Source: GCA-2686265 sp036010965 (GTDB lineage: Bacteria; Planctomycetota; UBA1135; GCA-002686595). Taken from it: DNA of 13,971 nucleotides. This document shows, piece after piece, positions 7,999-13,971 of the stretch (position 1 is the stretch's first letter; each line of letters starts with the position of its first letter). The notes beneath the pieces are model-generated. The model searched no databases. It was not told the DNA's origin and saw nothing but the letters and a program-made list of their open reading frames with translations. Location of the stretch: contig DASCMO010000079.1 in the NCBI GenBank assembly GCA_036010965.1, positions 1 to 13,971 on the forward strand, written 5' to 3'. The position numbers were made by a program, and so were the translations under genes.

Positions 7999-8711
7999 GA
8001 CCGGCCTCCGTTCCTGCGCTCGACCTCTGCGATGCGACCGTCGGCCAGGCGCAGGACGTTCTCAGCCCGCTCGCCGACCTGGGCCTCGTGAGTCACCAGC
8101 AGGATGGTCTTGCCCTCGGCGTGCAGCTCGTCGAACAGGTCGAGGATCTCGACCGCCGTGGCGCTGTCCAGATTTCCGGTGGCCTCGTCCGCCAGCACGA
8201 GGGCCGGGTCGTTGATCAGGGCGCGCGCGATGGCAACGCGCTGCTGCTGGCCGCCGGAGAGCTCCAGGGGCCGGTGGCTGAGCCGATCTTCGAGTCCCAC
8301 GCGCTCCGCCAGATTCCGGGCACGATCGAGACCGTCCTCGGGCGGCTCGTCCTGGTAGAAGAGCGGCACCATGATGTTCTCGAGCACGTCGAGCTGAGGG
8401 ATCAGGTTGTAGGACTGAAAGACGAACCCGATCTGGCGGCTACGCAGGTCCGAGAGCTCGTCGTCGTTCAGCTCCGCCGACTCCTCGCCTCGCACGCGAT
8501 AGCTGCCGGTCGTTGGGCGATCGATACAGCCAAGAAGATTCAGCAGGGTGGACTTCCCGCTACCTGAGCTGCCCATGACGGCCCAGTACTCTCCCTGTTC
8601 GAAACGGAAGCTGAACCTGTCCAGGGCGGTGACCACGTTTTCGCCGAGGTGATAGACGCGACTGACGTCTTCCAGCTCGGCGACGGGCACCCCCTCGGGC
8701 CGCCCGCTCAC
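7995..8711 (-). CDS. ABC transporter ATP-binding protein of the MacB/LolD type
   Basis: A 238-aa ATPase with the complete motif set: Walker A GSSGSGKS (47-54), Q-loop FVFQSYNLIP (Gln99), signature LSGGQQQR (151-158), Walker B LVLADEATGNLD (171-182, Glu176) and switch His208 in LLVTHEAQ. Phrases such as RRS/SRQIGFVFQSYNLIPQL and ADEATGNLDS are characteristic of the MacB/LolD/FtsE branch. It powers the permease encoded directly downstream. The start is GTG at 8711, which overlaps the TGA of the membrane-fusion gene (GTGA), with GAGGG only 3 nt upstream, so translation probably depends on coupling to the gene before it. Its own stop overlaps the permease ATG. No key residue is missing. Confidence 0.95.
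   Translation of the reverse strand: MSGRPEGVPVAELEDVSRVYHLGENVVTALDRFSFRFEQGEYWAVMGSSGSGKSTLLNLLGCIDRPTTGSYRVRGEESAELNDDELSDLRSRQIGFVFQSYNLIPQLDVLENIMVPLFYQDEPPEDGLDRARNLAERVGLEDRLSHRPLELSGGQQQRVAIARALINDPALVLADEATGNLDSATAVEILDLFDELHAEGKTILLVTHEAQVGERAENVLRLADGRIAEVERRNGGRS
8005..8009 (-). promoter_or_regulatory. Internal ribosome binding site for the efflux permease
   Basis: GGAGG on the minus strand, 6 nt before the permease ATG at 7998 and inside the last codons of the ATPase gene. It supports the ATG at 7998 over the one at 7995 and suggests the permease can be started independently as well as by coupling. Confidence 0.7.
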
Positions 8712-10402
8712 GAGCCCTCGCGCGCGGATCCAGCGTGGGAGGCCGCCGATGCCGGAGGACCCGAGTTGTGCCGCGGGGACTTACCTTCCCCGCCTGCGGG
8801 CCGGCCGTGAGAGGCCGCCGACGCCGGGGAGGCGGAGCCGCGTTCCGCGGAGCCGGGTTGCGGAGGGCGCTGGCTCTCGGGTGTGGGGTCGGAGACCACG
8901 GGAGCCGGCTCCTCGTCGAGCAGGCCGGGAGGAGGGGTGAGCAGCACGAGCTCGCCCTCGCTCAGGCCGTCGCGCACCTCGACCCACTTGCTGTTGTGCT
9001 GACCGACCTCGACCTCGCGCTCCTCGACGCTCCCTCCCGAGCGAACGAAGCACAGGTTGCGGCCGCCGTGGTGGACTACCGACTGCAACGGCACCTTGAG
9101 CACGTCCGTCAGCTCGGCCACCAGGATCTCGATGCTGCAGGACATGCCCGGGCGCATCTCGATCGAGCCCTCCTCGATCACCACCTCGGTCTTGTAGAGG
9201 CGCAGGTTGGGATTGGCGTACCAGCTGTTCTTGTCGGGTAGACGCGCGACGCGCGAGACCATTCCGCTGAACTCCCGGCCGGGGAGGGCGTCGATGTTCA
9301 GGATGCAGGGCAGCCCTTCCACGACCTGTTCCAGGACCGACTCGTGGATGCTGGCGTCCGCTACCATCGCTCCGCTCCCGGGGATGCTGACGATCTCCTT
9401 GCGCTCGCGGACCTCCGTGCCCTCCTTGACGGGCTCGCCCCCGCCCCAGCGACCGCCATCTTCACGGCCGTAGACCACGATCCCTTCCACAGGAGCGCGG
9501 ATAACGGCCTTCCCGATCTGGGTGCTGTTCTTCGCCAGGTCCTCCTCCTCGAGCTCGAGCATCCGGCTCGAGGTCTGCACGGCGGTCTTGAAGTCGATCA
9601 CCTGCGCCTCGGCCTGCAGCTTCACCTTTCGCACGTCTCGAGCCGCCTCGACCTGGGCTCCCTCAAGCTCCGCCAGACGCTTGGGCAGATCGAACTTGAC
9701 CAGCAGCTCCTTGGCGCGCCGCTTCTGGCTCAGCATGATCTTTGCCCGCGAGAAGGCCAGCTCGTCTCGCTCGAGCTCCGTCCGCGTCAAGAATCCGCTC
9801 TCGGCGAGCTTCTCGCTCCACCGAAACTGATCCTCGGCGATCTTCAGACCCTCCTGGGCCAGGGTAATCTCCTCGTCAGCCTGGACGGCCAGCTCCTCGC
9901 GTTCGCCCTCGATGAACTTCGCCAGATCCTGCGCGGCGAAGTCCTGGGCCAGTATCGCCTGGGCGATCAGGCTCTCGTTCTCGGTCTCCTGGATCTCGAG
10001 GTTGGCCTCGGCCTTGGTGAAGGAGTTCTTGGCGACCTGCACCCCCAACTCCTGCTCCACCTGTCGATCGAGCAGCTCGGACACATCGAGCTCCGCGATG
10101 ATGTCCCCCACCGCGACCTGGGTCCCCTCTTCGATCAGAAAGAGGATCGTCGTGCGGCCCTCGATCTCGCACTTGAGGCTGTAGCTGTTCTTGGCGGTCA
10201 GGTTTCCGCGCTCGGTCACGCTGATGCGCAGACCGCCACGCTCGACCCGGTAGCCCTGGACCCCGCCCGTCTTGTCCTCGAACAAGCTCCCAAGACCGCG
10301 AGAGATCCCTAACGCCGCGACCACGAGGGCGAGCACCGCCCCCACGACCAGGCGCGGTCTACTGCCTGACTTTTTGACGCTCGTTGAATTCTTGGCATTC
10401 AT
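8708..10402 (-). CDS. Periplasmic membrane-fusion protein (HlyD/MacA type) of the tripartite efflux system
   Basis: A 564-aa adaptor that should bridge the permease to the outer-membrane channel. It has a basic cytoplasmic N-terminus, one TM helix at about 17-35, a first lipoyl half (about 70-110, EEGTQVAVGDIIAELD), a long Glu/Lys/Ala/Leu-rich coiled-coil hairpin (about 113-293), a second lipoyl half (about 296-345, VIRAPVEGIVVYG), then the beta-barrel and membrane-proximal domains (about 350-490; RPGMSCSIEI, LKVPLQSVV). E. coli MacA is 371 aa; the excess here is the long coiled coil and a Pro/Ser/Ala/Gly-rich tail from about 495 to 564 that contains a repeated PASAASH. The ATG at 10402 overlaps the TGA of the channel gene (ATGA); its TGA overlaps the ATPase GTG. 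Family assignment is secure; substrate is unknown. Confidence 0.92.
   Translation of the reverse strand: MNAKNSTSVKKSGSRPRLVVGAVLALVVAALGISRGLGSLFEDKTGGVQGYRVERGGLRISVTERGNLTAKNSYSLKCEIEGRTTILFLIEEGTQVAVGDIIAELDVSELLDRQVEQELGVQVAKNSFTKAEANLEIQETENESLIAQAILAQDFAAQDLAKFIEGEREELAVQADEEITLAQEGLKIAEDQFRWSEKLAESGFLTRTELERDELAFSRAKIMLSQKRRAKELLVKFDLPKRLAELEGAQVEAARDVRKVKLQAEAQVIDFKTAVQTSSRMLELEEEDLAKNSTQIGKAVIRAPVEGIVVYGREDGGRWGGGEPVKEGTEVRERKEIVSIPGSGAMVADASIHESVLEQVVEGLPCILNIDALPGREFSGMVSRVARLPDKNSWYANPNLRLYKTEVVIEEGSIEMRPGMSCSIEILVAELTDVLKVPLQSVVHHGGRNLCFVRSGGSVEEREVEVGQHNSKWVEVRDGLSEGELVLLTPPPGLLDEEPAPVVSDPTPESQRPPQPGSAERGSASPASAASHGRPAGGEGKSPRHNSGPPASAASHAGSAREGS
8739..8827. repeat. Short direct repeat in the tail of the membrane-fusion gene
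   Basis: Two 17-nt copies, 8739-8755 and 8811-8827, differ at one base. They share GAGGCCGCCGA on the plus strand and lie in the same reading frame. Both encode PASAASH on the minus strand. They mark a local duplication in the low-complexity C-terminal tail, 55 bp apart. Confidence 0.7.
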
Positions 10403-12015
10403 CGTCGAGTCTCGCTCCAGCTTCTGAACAGGGTATCGTCGATATGGATGCCCGATGCATCGACACTCACGAGTTCCATGTCACGGTACAGCGCCAGGCG
10501 CGCAAGGGTGAAGTCGATCAGGGAGCGCGTGGTGGCGTTCTGCGCATCCAGCAGGGCGGTCTGGGCCTCGAGGATGTCGCGCGTGTCCGCGCGGCCCGCC
10601 TCCAGGTTCATGCGCGCGTTCTCGACCCGCCGTCGGGCCAGGGCCACGGCGTTCTCGTTGATCTCAAAGCCCTCGCGCGTGGAACGGGCGGCGCGCAGAG
10701 TGTCGCGGATACCGACCCGGATTACGTCCTGGAGCTGCTCGTGGCCGCGCCGTGTGGCCTCCAGAGCGATCTGCTGCGAGCGGTAGGCGTTGCGCTCGGG
10801 CAGGCGATCGATCGGCAGGTCGAAGCCCAGGCTCGCGACCCACTCCACCTCGTCGAGGTCGTGGGTTCCGGGGCGGTTCGGCGCGGAGGCGCTGCTGGCG
10901 CTGACGGACACATCCAGCCCGGCGCGCAGGGCGTCCGCCGCCAGCTCGACGCGCCGCCCGGCATCCTCGACCTGATCGAGAGAGGTCAGGAAGTCCAGGC
11001 GGTGGGAGAGGGAGAAGTCGACGGCATCGTCGATAGGGATGCCGAGCGCGCCGAGGCCCGCCTCACGCAGGCGATCGACCCCCCCGCGATCCAGCCCCAG
11101 ATCGACGGAGATCGGCAGACCGAGGGTCAACTTGAAGTCGTCCAGGGCCTGGCCGAGATTGGCGCGCGTATCGAGCAAGCGGTTGGTTGAGCGCAGCTCG
11201 TCCTGGGAGGCCTGGTCCACCTGGATCGCGCTCAGACGACCCGCGCCCGCCAGGGCCTCGTTGCGCAGTCGGATCTGGCGCACGGTCTCGAAGTTGGCTT
11301 CCTCGTTGGCCACGGCGTCGAGGCGCTGCAGCAGGCGGTAGTAGCTGCCGGCGACGTCCACGGCGAAGGTGCGCCGGAAGCGCTCGAAGGCGCGCACCTC
11401 GTAGACCAGATCGCGCTCGGCCTGGGTCAAGGGCTCCTCGACGATGCGGCGCCCCGCGCCGCGCAGGAGCGGCTGTGTCAGGGAGAGGACGAAGGCACTG
11501 TCGGTCGTCCATTCATCTCCCAGGCCGATGCTGCGCGCGGCGGTCAGGCCGATGCTGGCGACGATCTGAGCGCCGGTGCCGAGCAGGCGCGAGAGGGAAG
11601 GAGACAGGCTGCCCGAGGCTTCGCCGGCGTCCGTGACCGTGCCGTCGGCGCCTGCCTGCCCCGCGAGCCCGGGGATCCAGCCCAGCCTCCAGCGTTCCAG
11701 GGTCAGATCGAGGGCGGCGAGATAGAGCGATTCACGGCGCGTGTACACCTCGCGGCTGTTCTCGGCCGCGATCTCGAGGCACTCGACCAGCCCCAGGCTG
11801 TCCACGCCGACCTGCTCGCCCCCCAGGATGCGCTGGCGCAGGCTGTCCGGAGCGGGGGCGATATCGAAGGGCGTCGCCTCCCCCACCAGGGAGGCGCGGC
11901 GCGCTTCCACCAGGGCGTACACGGCCCGGTCTGCCGCGGCCTCGTGCTCGGCCGGGCTTTGGCACGCCGCCGACGCGAGGAGCGCGGCGCAGAAGAGGAA
12001 GCGCGGGGGGGTCAT
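10399..12015 (-). CDS. TolC-family outer-membrane efflux channel, probable lipoprotein
   Basis: A 538-aa outer-membrane factor and first gene of the efflux operon. The signal region MTPPRFLFCAALLASAAC ends in Cys18 with a permissive lipobox (SAAC), suggesting a lipid anchor as in OprM-type channels. Two OEP repeats follow. The first has SLGLVECLEIAAENSREVY, the channel motif LTQPLLRGAG and long helices with SYYRLLQRLDAVANEEANFETVRQI. The second has AVDFSLSHRLDFLTSLDQVEDAGRRVELAAD, LGFDLPIDRLPERN, and ARMNLEAGRADTRDILEAQTALLDAQN. It should form the trimeric exit duct docking to the fusion protein encoded next (ATGA overlap). Start: ATG at 12015 because the signal peptide begins there. The frame is open for 39 more codons upstream, but these do not look like a signal sequence. 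There is no clear Shine-Dalgarno; a small hairpin sits just upstream. Confidence 0.92.
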   Translation of the reverse strand: MTPPRFLFCAALLASAACQSPAEHEAAADRAVYALVEARRASLVGEATPFDIAPAPDSLRQRILGGEQVGVDSLGLVECLEIAAENSREVYTRRESLYLAALDLTLERWRLGWIPGLAGQAGADGTVTDAGEASGSLSPSLSRLLGTGAQIVASIGLTAARSIGLGDEWTTDSAFVLSLTQPLLRGAGRRIVEEPLTQAERDLVYEVRAFERFRRTFAVDVAGSYYRLLQRLDAVANEEANFETVRQIRLRNEALAGAGRLSAIQVDQASQDELRSTNRLLDTRANLGQALDDFKLTLGLPISVDLGLDRGGVDRLREAGLGALGIPIDDAVDFSLSHRLDFLTSLDQVEDAGRRVELAADALRAGLDVSVSASSASAPNRPGTHDLDEVEWVASLGFDLPIDRLPERNAYRSQQIALEATRRGHEQLQDVIRVGIRDTLRAARSTREGFEINENAVALARRRVENARMNLEAGRADTRDILEAQTALLDAQNATTRSLIDFTLARLALYRDMELVSVDASGIHIDDTLFRSWSETRR

Positions 12016-12021
12016 CGTGAG

Positions 12022-12054
12022 CGGGCATCGAGCCCGGGACAGCCCGTGAGGGTA
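12022..12054 (-). promoter_or_regulatory. Possible leader of the efflux operon: small hairpin and weak -10-like hexamer
   Basis: Reading on the minus strand, TACCCT at 12054-12049 could be a poor -10 element; no matching -35 is evident. Between it and the ATG at 12015 is a 5-bp stem (CGGGC / GCCCG, 12036-12022) with a 5-nt loop, where a Shine-Dalgarno would be expected. Both are weak and may be chance in GC-rich DNA. The whole 141-bp gap (12016-12156) also contains the 8-bp palindromes CCCCGGGG (12082-12089) and GATCGATC (12089-12096). Confidence 0.25.
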
Positions 12055-12156
12055 GCCACCTTCCGGCCCCGGAGCCACCCGCCCCGGGGATCGATCAAGC
12101 CCGCGGCGCGAGGAGTGCCCTCCCGACCTCAACGGAAGGGTGAACGCCCCTCACTT

Positions 12157-12960
12157 TCACAGTTCTCTGACGGTCTCGGCGTCCTCGCCGAGACCGTAGC
12201 GAGCACGGCGCTCGGCGAACTCCAGCACGCCGATGCGGCGCGCGCGCACGGAACCCGCCTGCCACTGAAACTCCTCGAGGGATGCGCCCGCGAAGAGGTA
12301 GCGCCCGGCGAGGGTGCCGTCGGCCCGACGCAGCTCGACGCGCCGCGCGAAGCCCACCCCCCCCTCGCGCGCGAGGTGGGTGGTGTGGGCCGTGAGCGGC
12401 TCCAGGGCCCGCCCGAGAGGATCGAAGACCAGGAACTCGCCGGCGGTGGCGCGGCCCGCGCGCAGCAGCTCGAGCAGATAGAGGGGCATGACCGCGCCCT
12501 CCCGCGCGTCGGTGCGCTCGCGCAAGACGCCGTCGGTCCCCCAATCGAGTACGCGCAGTCCGCCCCCGTCGTCGCACCACTCGGCCATCAGCGTGCGGCC
12601 GGCCCCGCGCGAGACCTCGCGCCAGACGAGCCGCGGTCCTTTCTCGGTCAGGCACTCGACGCCCAGGAGGCGCAGGTCCTCAAGGGGATACAGCACCTCG
12701 ATCTCCAGTTGCCAGCCTCCCTCGGCGCGGCGTCGGCGCCACTCGACGAGACCCCGTACGCCGTCGCGACGGATCTCGCCGTGGGCTCCGAGGCCGGGAC
12801 GCTCGCCCGCCGCCAGGGGCGCGCCCTCGAGCACGAAATGCTCGACGCGCTGCAGGTCGGGCTCCAGCGTGCCCTGCAAGGCGGGCGCCGCGGGAGGATC
12901 ATCGCCCACCAGGGCCAGGCCCGCCGCCGCGACCACGAAGAGGATCCTGGAGAGGTTCAC
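12157..12960 (-). CDS. Uncharacterised probably exported protein
   Basis: About 267 aa if started at the GTG at 12960. I do not recognise the family. The first 20 residues (VNLSRILFVVAAAGLALVG) look like a signal peptide, followed by a Pro/Ala-rich linker. The mature part has a short-strand, Gly-punctuated pattern rich in Arg, Glu, Leu and Trp (LVEWRRRRAEGGWQLEIEVL, GRYLFAGASLEEFQWQAG), suggesting a mostly beta-strand periplasmic domain. Only three Cys lie in the frame and no catalytic motif or zinc site is evident. The start is uncertain: GAGG sits directly against the GTG, and the frame continues upstream to an ATG at 13065. The last codons form a perfect hairpin. It precedes the efflux operon by 141 bp on the same strand, which may or may not mean shared function. 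Confidence 0.7.
   Translation of the reverse strand: MNLSRILFVVAAAGLALVGDDPPAAPALQGTLEPDLQRVEHFVLEGAPLAAGERPGLGAHGEIRRDGVRGLVEWRRRRAEGGWQLEIEVLYPLEDLRLLGVECLTEKGPRLVWREVSRGAGRTLMAEWCDDGGGLRVLDWGTDGVLRERTDAREGAVMPLYLLELLRAGRATAGEFLVFDPLGRALEPLTAHTTHLAREGGVGFARRVELRRADGTLAGRYLFAGASLEEFQWQAGSVRARRIGVLEFAERRARYGLGEDAETVREL
12170..12197 (-). other. Perfect 12-bp hairpin at the 3' end of the exported-protein gene
   Basis: The arms ACGGTCTCGGCG and CGCCGAGACCGT are exact reverse complements around a 4-nt loop (AGGA on the coding strand). The hairpin lies inside the last 13 codons, ending about 10 nt before the stop. No T-tract follows it, so it is not a classical intrinsic terminator; it could act as a transcript-end stabiliser, a pause or attenuation element, or a GC-rich terminator without U-tract. 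Confidence 0.6.
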
Positions 12961-12971
12961 CCTCAGGCTAT

Positions 12972-12983
12972 CGGAGCGCTCCG
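12972..12983. other. 12-bp perfect palindrome before the exported-protein start
   Basis: CGGAGCGCTCCG is a perfect palindrome 11 bp upstream of the GTG at 12960, within the 148-bp gap 12961-13108. It is a candidate operator. The gap also holds the 10-bp palindrome CCTCGCGAGG (13026-13035) and a 9-bp inverted repeat (GAGGAGTGC 12997-13005 / GCACTCCTC 13062-13070). Any of these may be chance at this base composition. Confidence 0.35.
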
Positions 12984-13108
12984 CGCAGCCCTTGAGGAGG
13001 AGTGCCCCGGCGGAAGGCCAGGCCCCCTCGCGAGGCCCCCAGCCCGGTTCCGTCCCAGACCGCACTCCTCGCCTGAAAGCCGTGCGCCACCTGATGGCGG
13101 GTCAGGGA

Positions 13109-13971
13109 TCAGGGTTCACCGGCGTCGGCCAGTTCCGGCGGCCAGACGTACAGGGCCACCTGCCCCTGGCGATAAAGGAGCGCCAGGCGCAAGCGCTCAA
13201 GCTGACCCTCGATGCCCGGCGCCCGCAGGCGGTCGTCGGCCTCCACCCAGACGATCAGGGGCCGGGCGAGGCGTTCGGCCTCCCGCAAGGGCCCAGTGTG
13301 CACGCCGCCGTCCAGCTCGAAGAACGAGCGCACCACCCGCGAGCGACGATCGAGCATGGGGTGTGCGCGAGCCATCGGCTCGCTGCGGTCACACCACAGG
13401 TCGAGGCCGCTGAACAGGGGCGCCGGATGGGGCCGGCGGACGCGCGGCAGGCGCTGGGTCTCGCGCAGCTCGCTCAACAAGAGCACCGGGCGTCGGTCGC
13501 GAAAGGACAGGCTGTCACGCAGCCAGGCGTAAGCCGCCCGCGCGTCCGGCGAGAGGCCGCGGCGTGCTCGCGGTTCGAGCCCGGCCTTCGTCTCGACCAG
13601 CTCGGGCGCGGCCGCGGCGGCGCGCGCGAGGTTCGGGGGAAGGGAGGCCACGAAAGCCGCCCCGCCCCCCAGAAGCACAACGCCCGCCGTCAGGCTGAAG
13701 GCTCGCCACAGACGACCACCCTCCAGCAGGCCGGCCGAGAGCCCTCCGCCCGCCAGCAGACCCAAGGCCACGCCCACCAGGGCTCCGACGGCCCCACTGG
13801 AGGCGCCGGGGAGCGCGCTGTGCGACACCAGCAAGCCCGCGGGGAGGGCGCTGAGGAGCAAGGCGGCGATCGGTCGGCCTCCGCGGCTGACGCCGCGCAC
13901 CAGGGGCAGGGCTGCGGCCAGCAACGGACCGGCGCCCGCGACCCAGACCTCCCAGCCCGGCGCCGGGAGAT
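13109..13971 (-). CDS. Polytopic membrane protein, C-terminal part only (possible GT-C glycosyltransferase-like)
   Basis: The frame is open to the window edge without an N-terminus, so this is the 3' part of a longer gene; about 286 residues are visible. There are about four hydrophobic helices: WVAGAGPLLAAALPLV, PIAALLLSALPAGLLVS, a Gly/Ala-rich GALVGVALGLLAGGG segment, and SLTAGVVLLGGGAAFVASL. A soluble tail of about 170 residues follows. The tail has the layout seen after the last helix in many GT-C or YfhO-like proteins: a helix with AYAWLRD, a strand RPVLLLSE, LFSGLDLWCDR, then RRSRVVRSFFE, and LIVWVEADDRLRAPG, ending in VALYVWP. This resemblance is by pattern only. A TTG at 13924 could be called as a start, but the coding pattern continues beyond it. 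The stop (TGA) is 148 bp before the next gene on the same strand. Confidence 0.6.
   Translation of the reverse strand, partial: LPAPGWEVWVAGAGPLLAAALPLVRGVSRGGRPIAALLLSALPAGLLVSHSALPGASSGAVGALVGVALGLLAGGGLSAGLLEGGRLWRAFSLTAGVVLLGGGAAFVASLPPNLARAAAAAPELVETKAGLEPRARRGLSPDARAAYAWLRDSLSFRDRRPVLLLSELRETQRLPRVRRPHPAPLFSGLDLWCDRSEPMARAHPMLDRRSRVVRSFFELDGGVHTGPLREAERLARPLIVWVEADDRLRAPGIEGQLERLRLALLYRQGQVALYVWPPELADAGEP

Noticed and set aside
9344..10312. Plus-strand frame of about 320 codons rich in Leu, Gly and Asp, opposite the membrane-fusion gene.
   Set aside because: It mirrors the coiled-coil coding of the real gene; Leu-rich output is expected from antisense reading of Glu/Lys/Gln codons in GC-rich DNA.
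12171..12196. The 12-bp hairpin as an intrinsic terminator.
   Set aside because: No run of T follows on either strand and the stem lies inside coding sequence; it is kept as a structured element of unknown role.
11944..13413. Plus-strand frame of 489 codons crossing the channel, exported-protein and membrane-protein genes.
   Set aside because: It spans several real genes and their gaps on the opposite strand and shows no domain or ribosome binding site.

Overview
This is a chromosomal stretch from a very GC-rich diderm bacterium. Third codon positions are overwhelmingly G or C, and a TolC-type outer-membrane channel, a periplasmic adaptor and two predicted lipoproteins all imply an outer membrane. 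The lineage cannot be fixed from sequence alone. The amidase looks, from memory of the family, like amidases of Planctomycetota and related phyla, so that or another high-GC environmental lineage is a weak guess. I see no rRNA, tRNA, CRISPR array, insertion sequence or phage gene.

Left part (1-6713): a stand-alone PaaZ/BoxD-type CoA-semialdehyde dehydrogenase on the minus strand (41-1615) diverges from murQ (1778-2686, plus), the MurNAc-6-phosphate etherase of peptidoglycan recycling. An MgtC/SapB-DUF4010 membrane protein follows on the plus strand (2811-4079). It converges with a probable lipoprotein zinc amidase of the AmpD/AmiD class (4089-5090, minus). That gene in turn diverges from a ComM/YifB AAA+ ATPase (5193-6713, plus). 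MurQ and the amidase both act on cell-wall turnover products, although they are not in one operon.

Middle part (6727-12015, minus strand): a compact four-gene operon, transcribed right to left, encodes a complete tripartite ABC efflux system of the MacAB-TolC type. The order is outer-membrane factor, membrane-fusion protein, ATPase, permease. Each junction is a 4-nt stop/start overlap (ATGA, GTGA, ATGA), which implies translational coupling. The ATPase and permease are separate proteins, unlike the fused MacB. The fusion protein has an unusually long coiled coil and a low-complexity C-terminal tail.

Right part (12157-13971, minus strand): an uncharacterised probably exported protein, whose last codons form a perfect 12-bp hairpin, and the 3' part of a polytopic membrane protein that runs off the window edge. 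Both read towards the efflux operon, but gaps of 141 and 148 bp separate the units.

No gap between genes exceeds 200 bp. Many long open frames lie antisense to real genes; they are a by-product of the high GC content. I found no convincing wholly new system. The most noteworthy items are the efflux operon's architecture, the 3'-end hairpin and the unknown exported protein.
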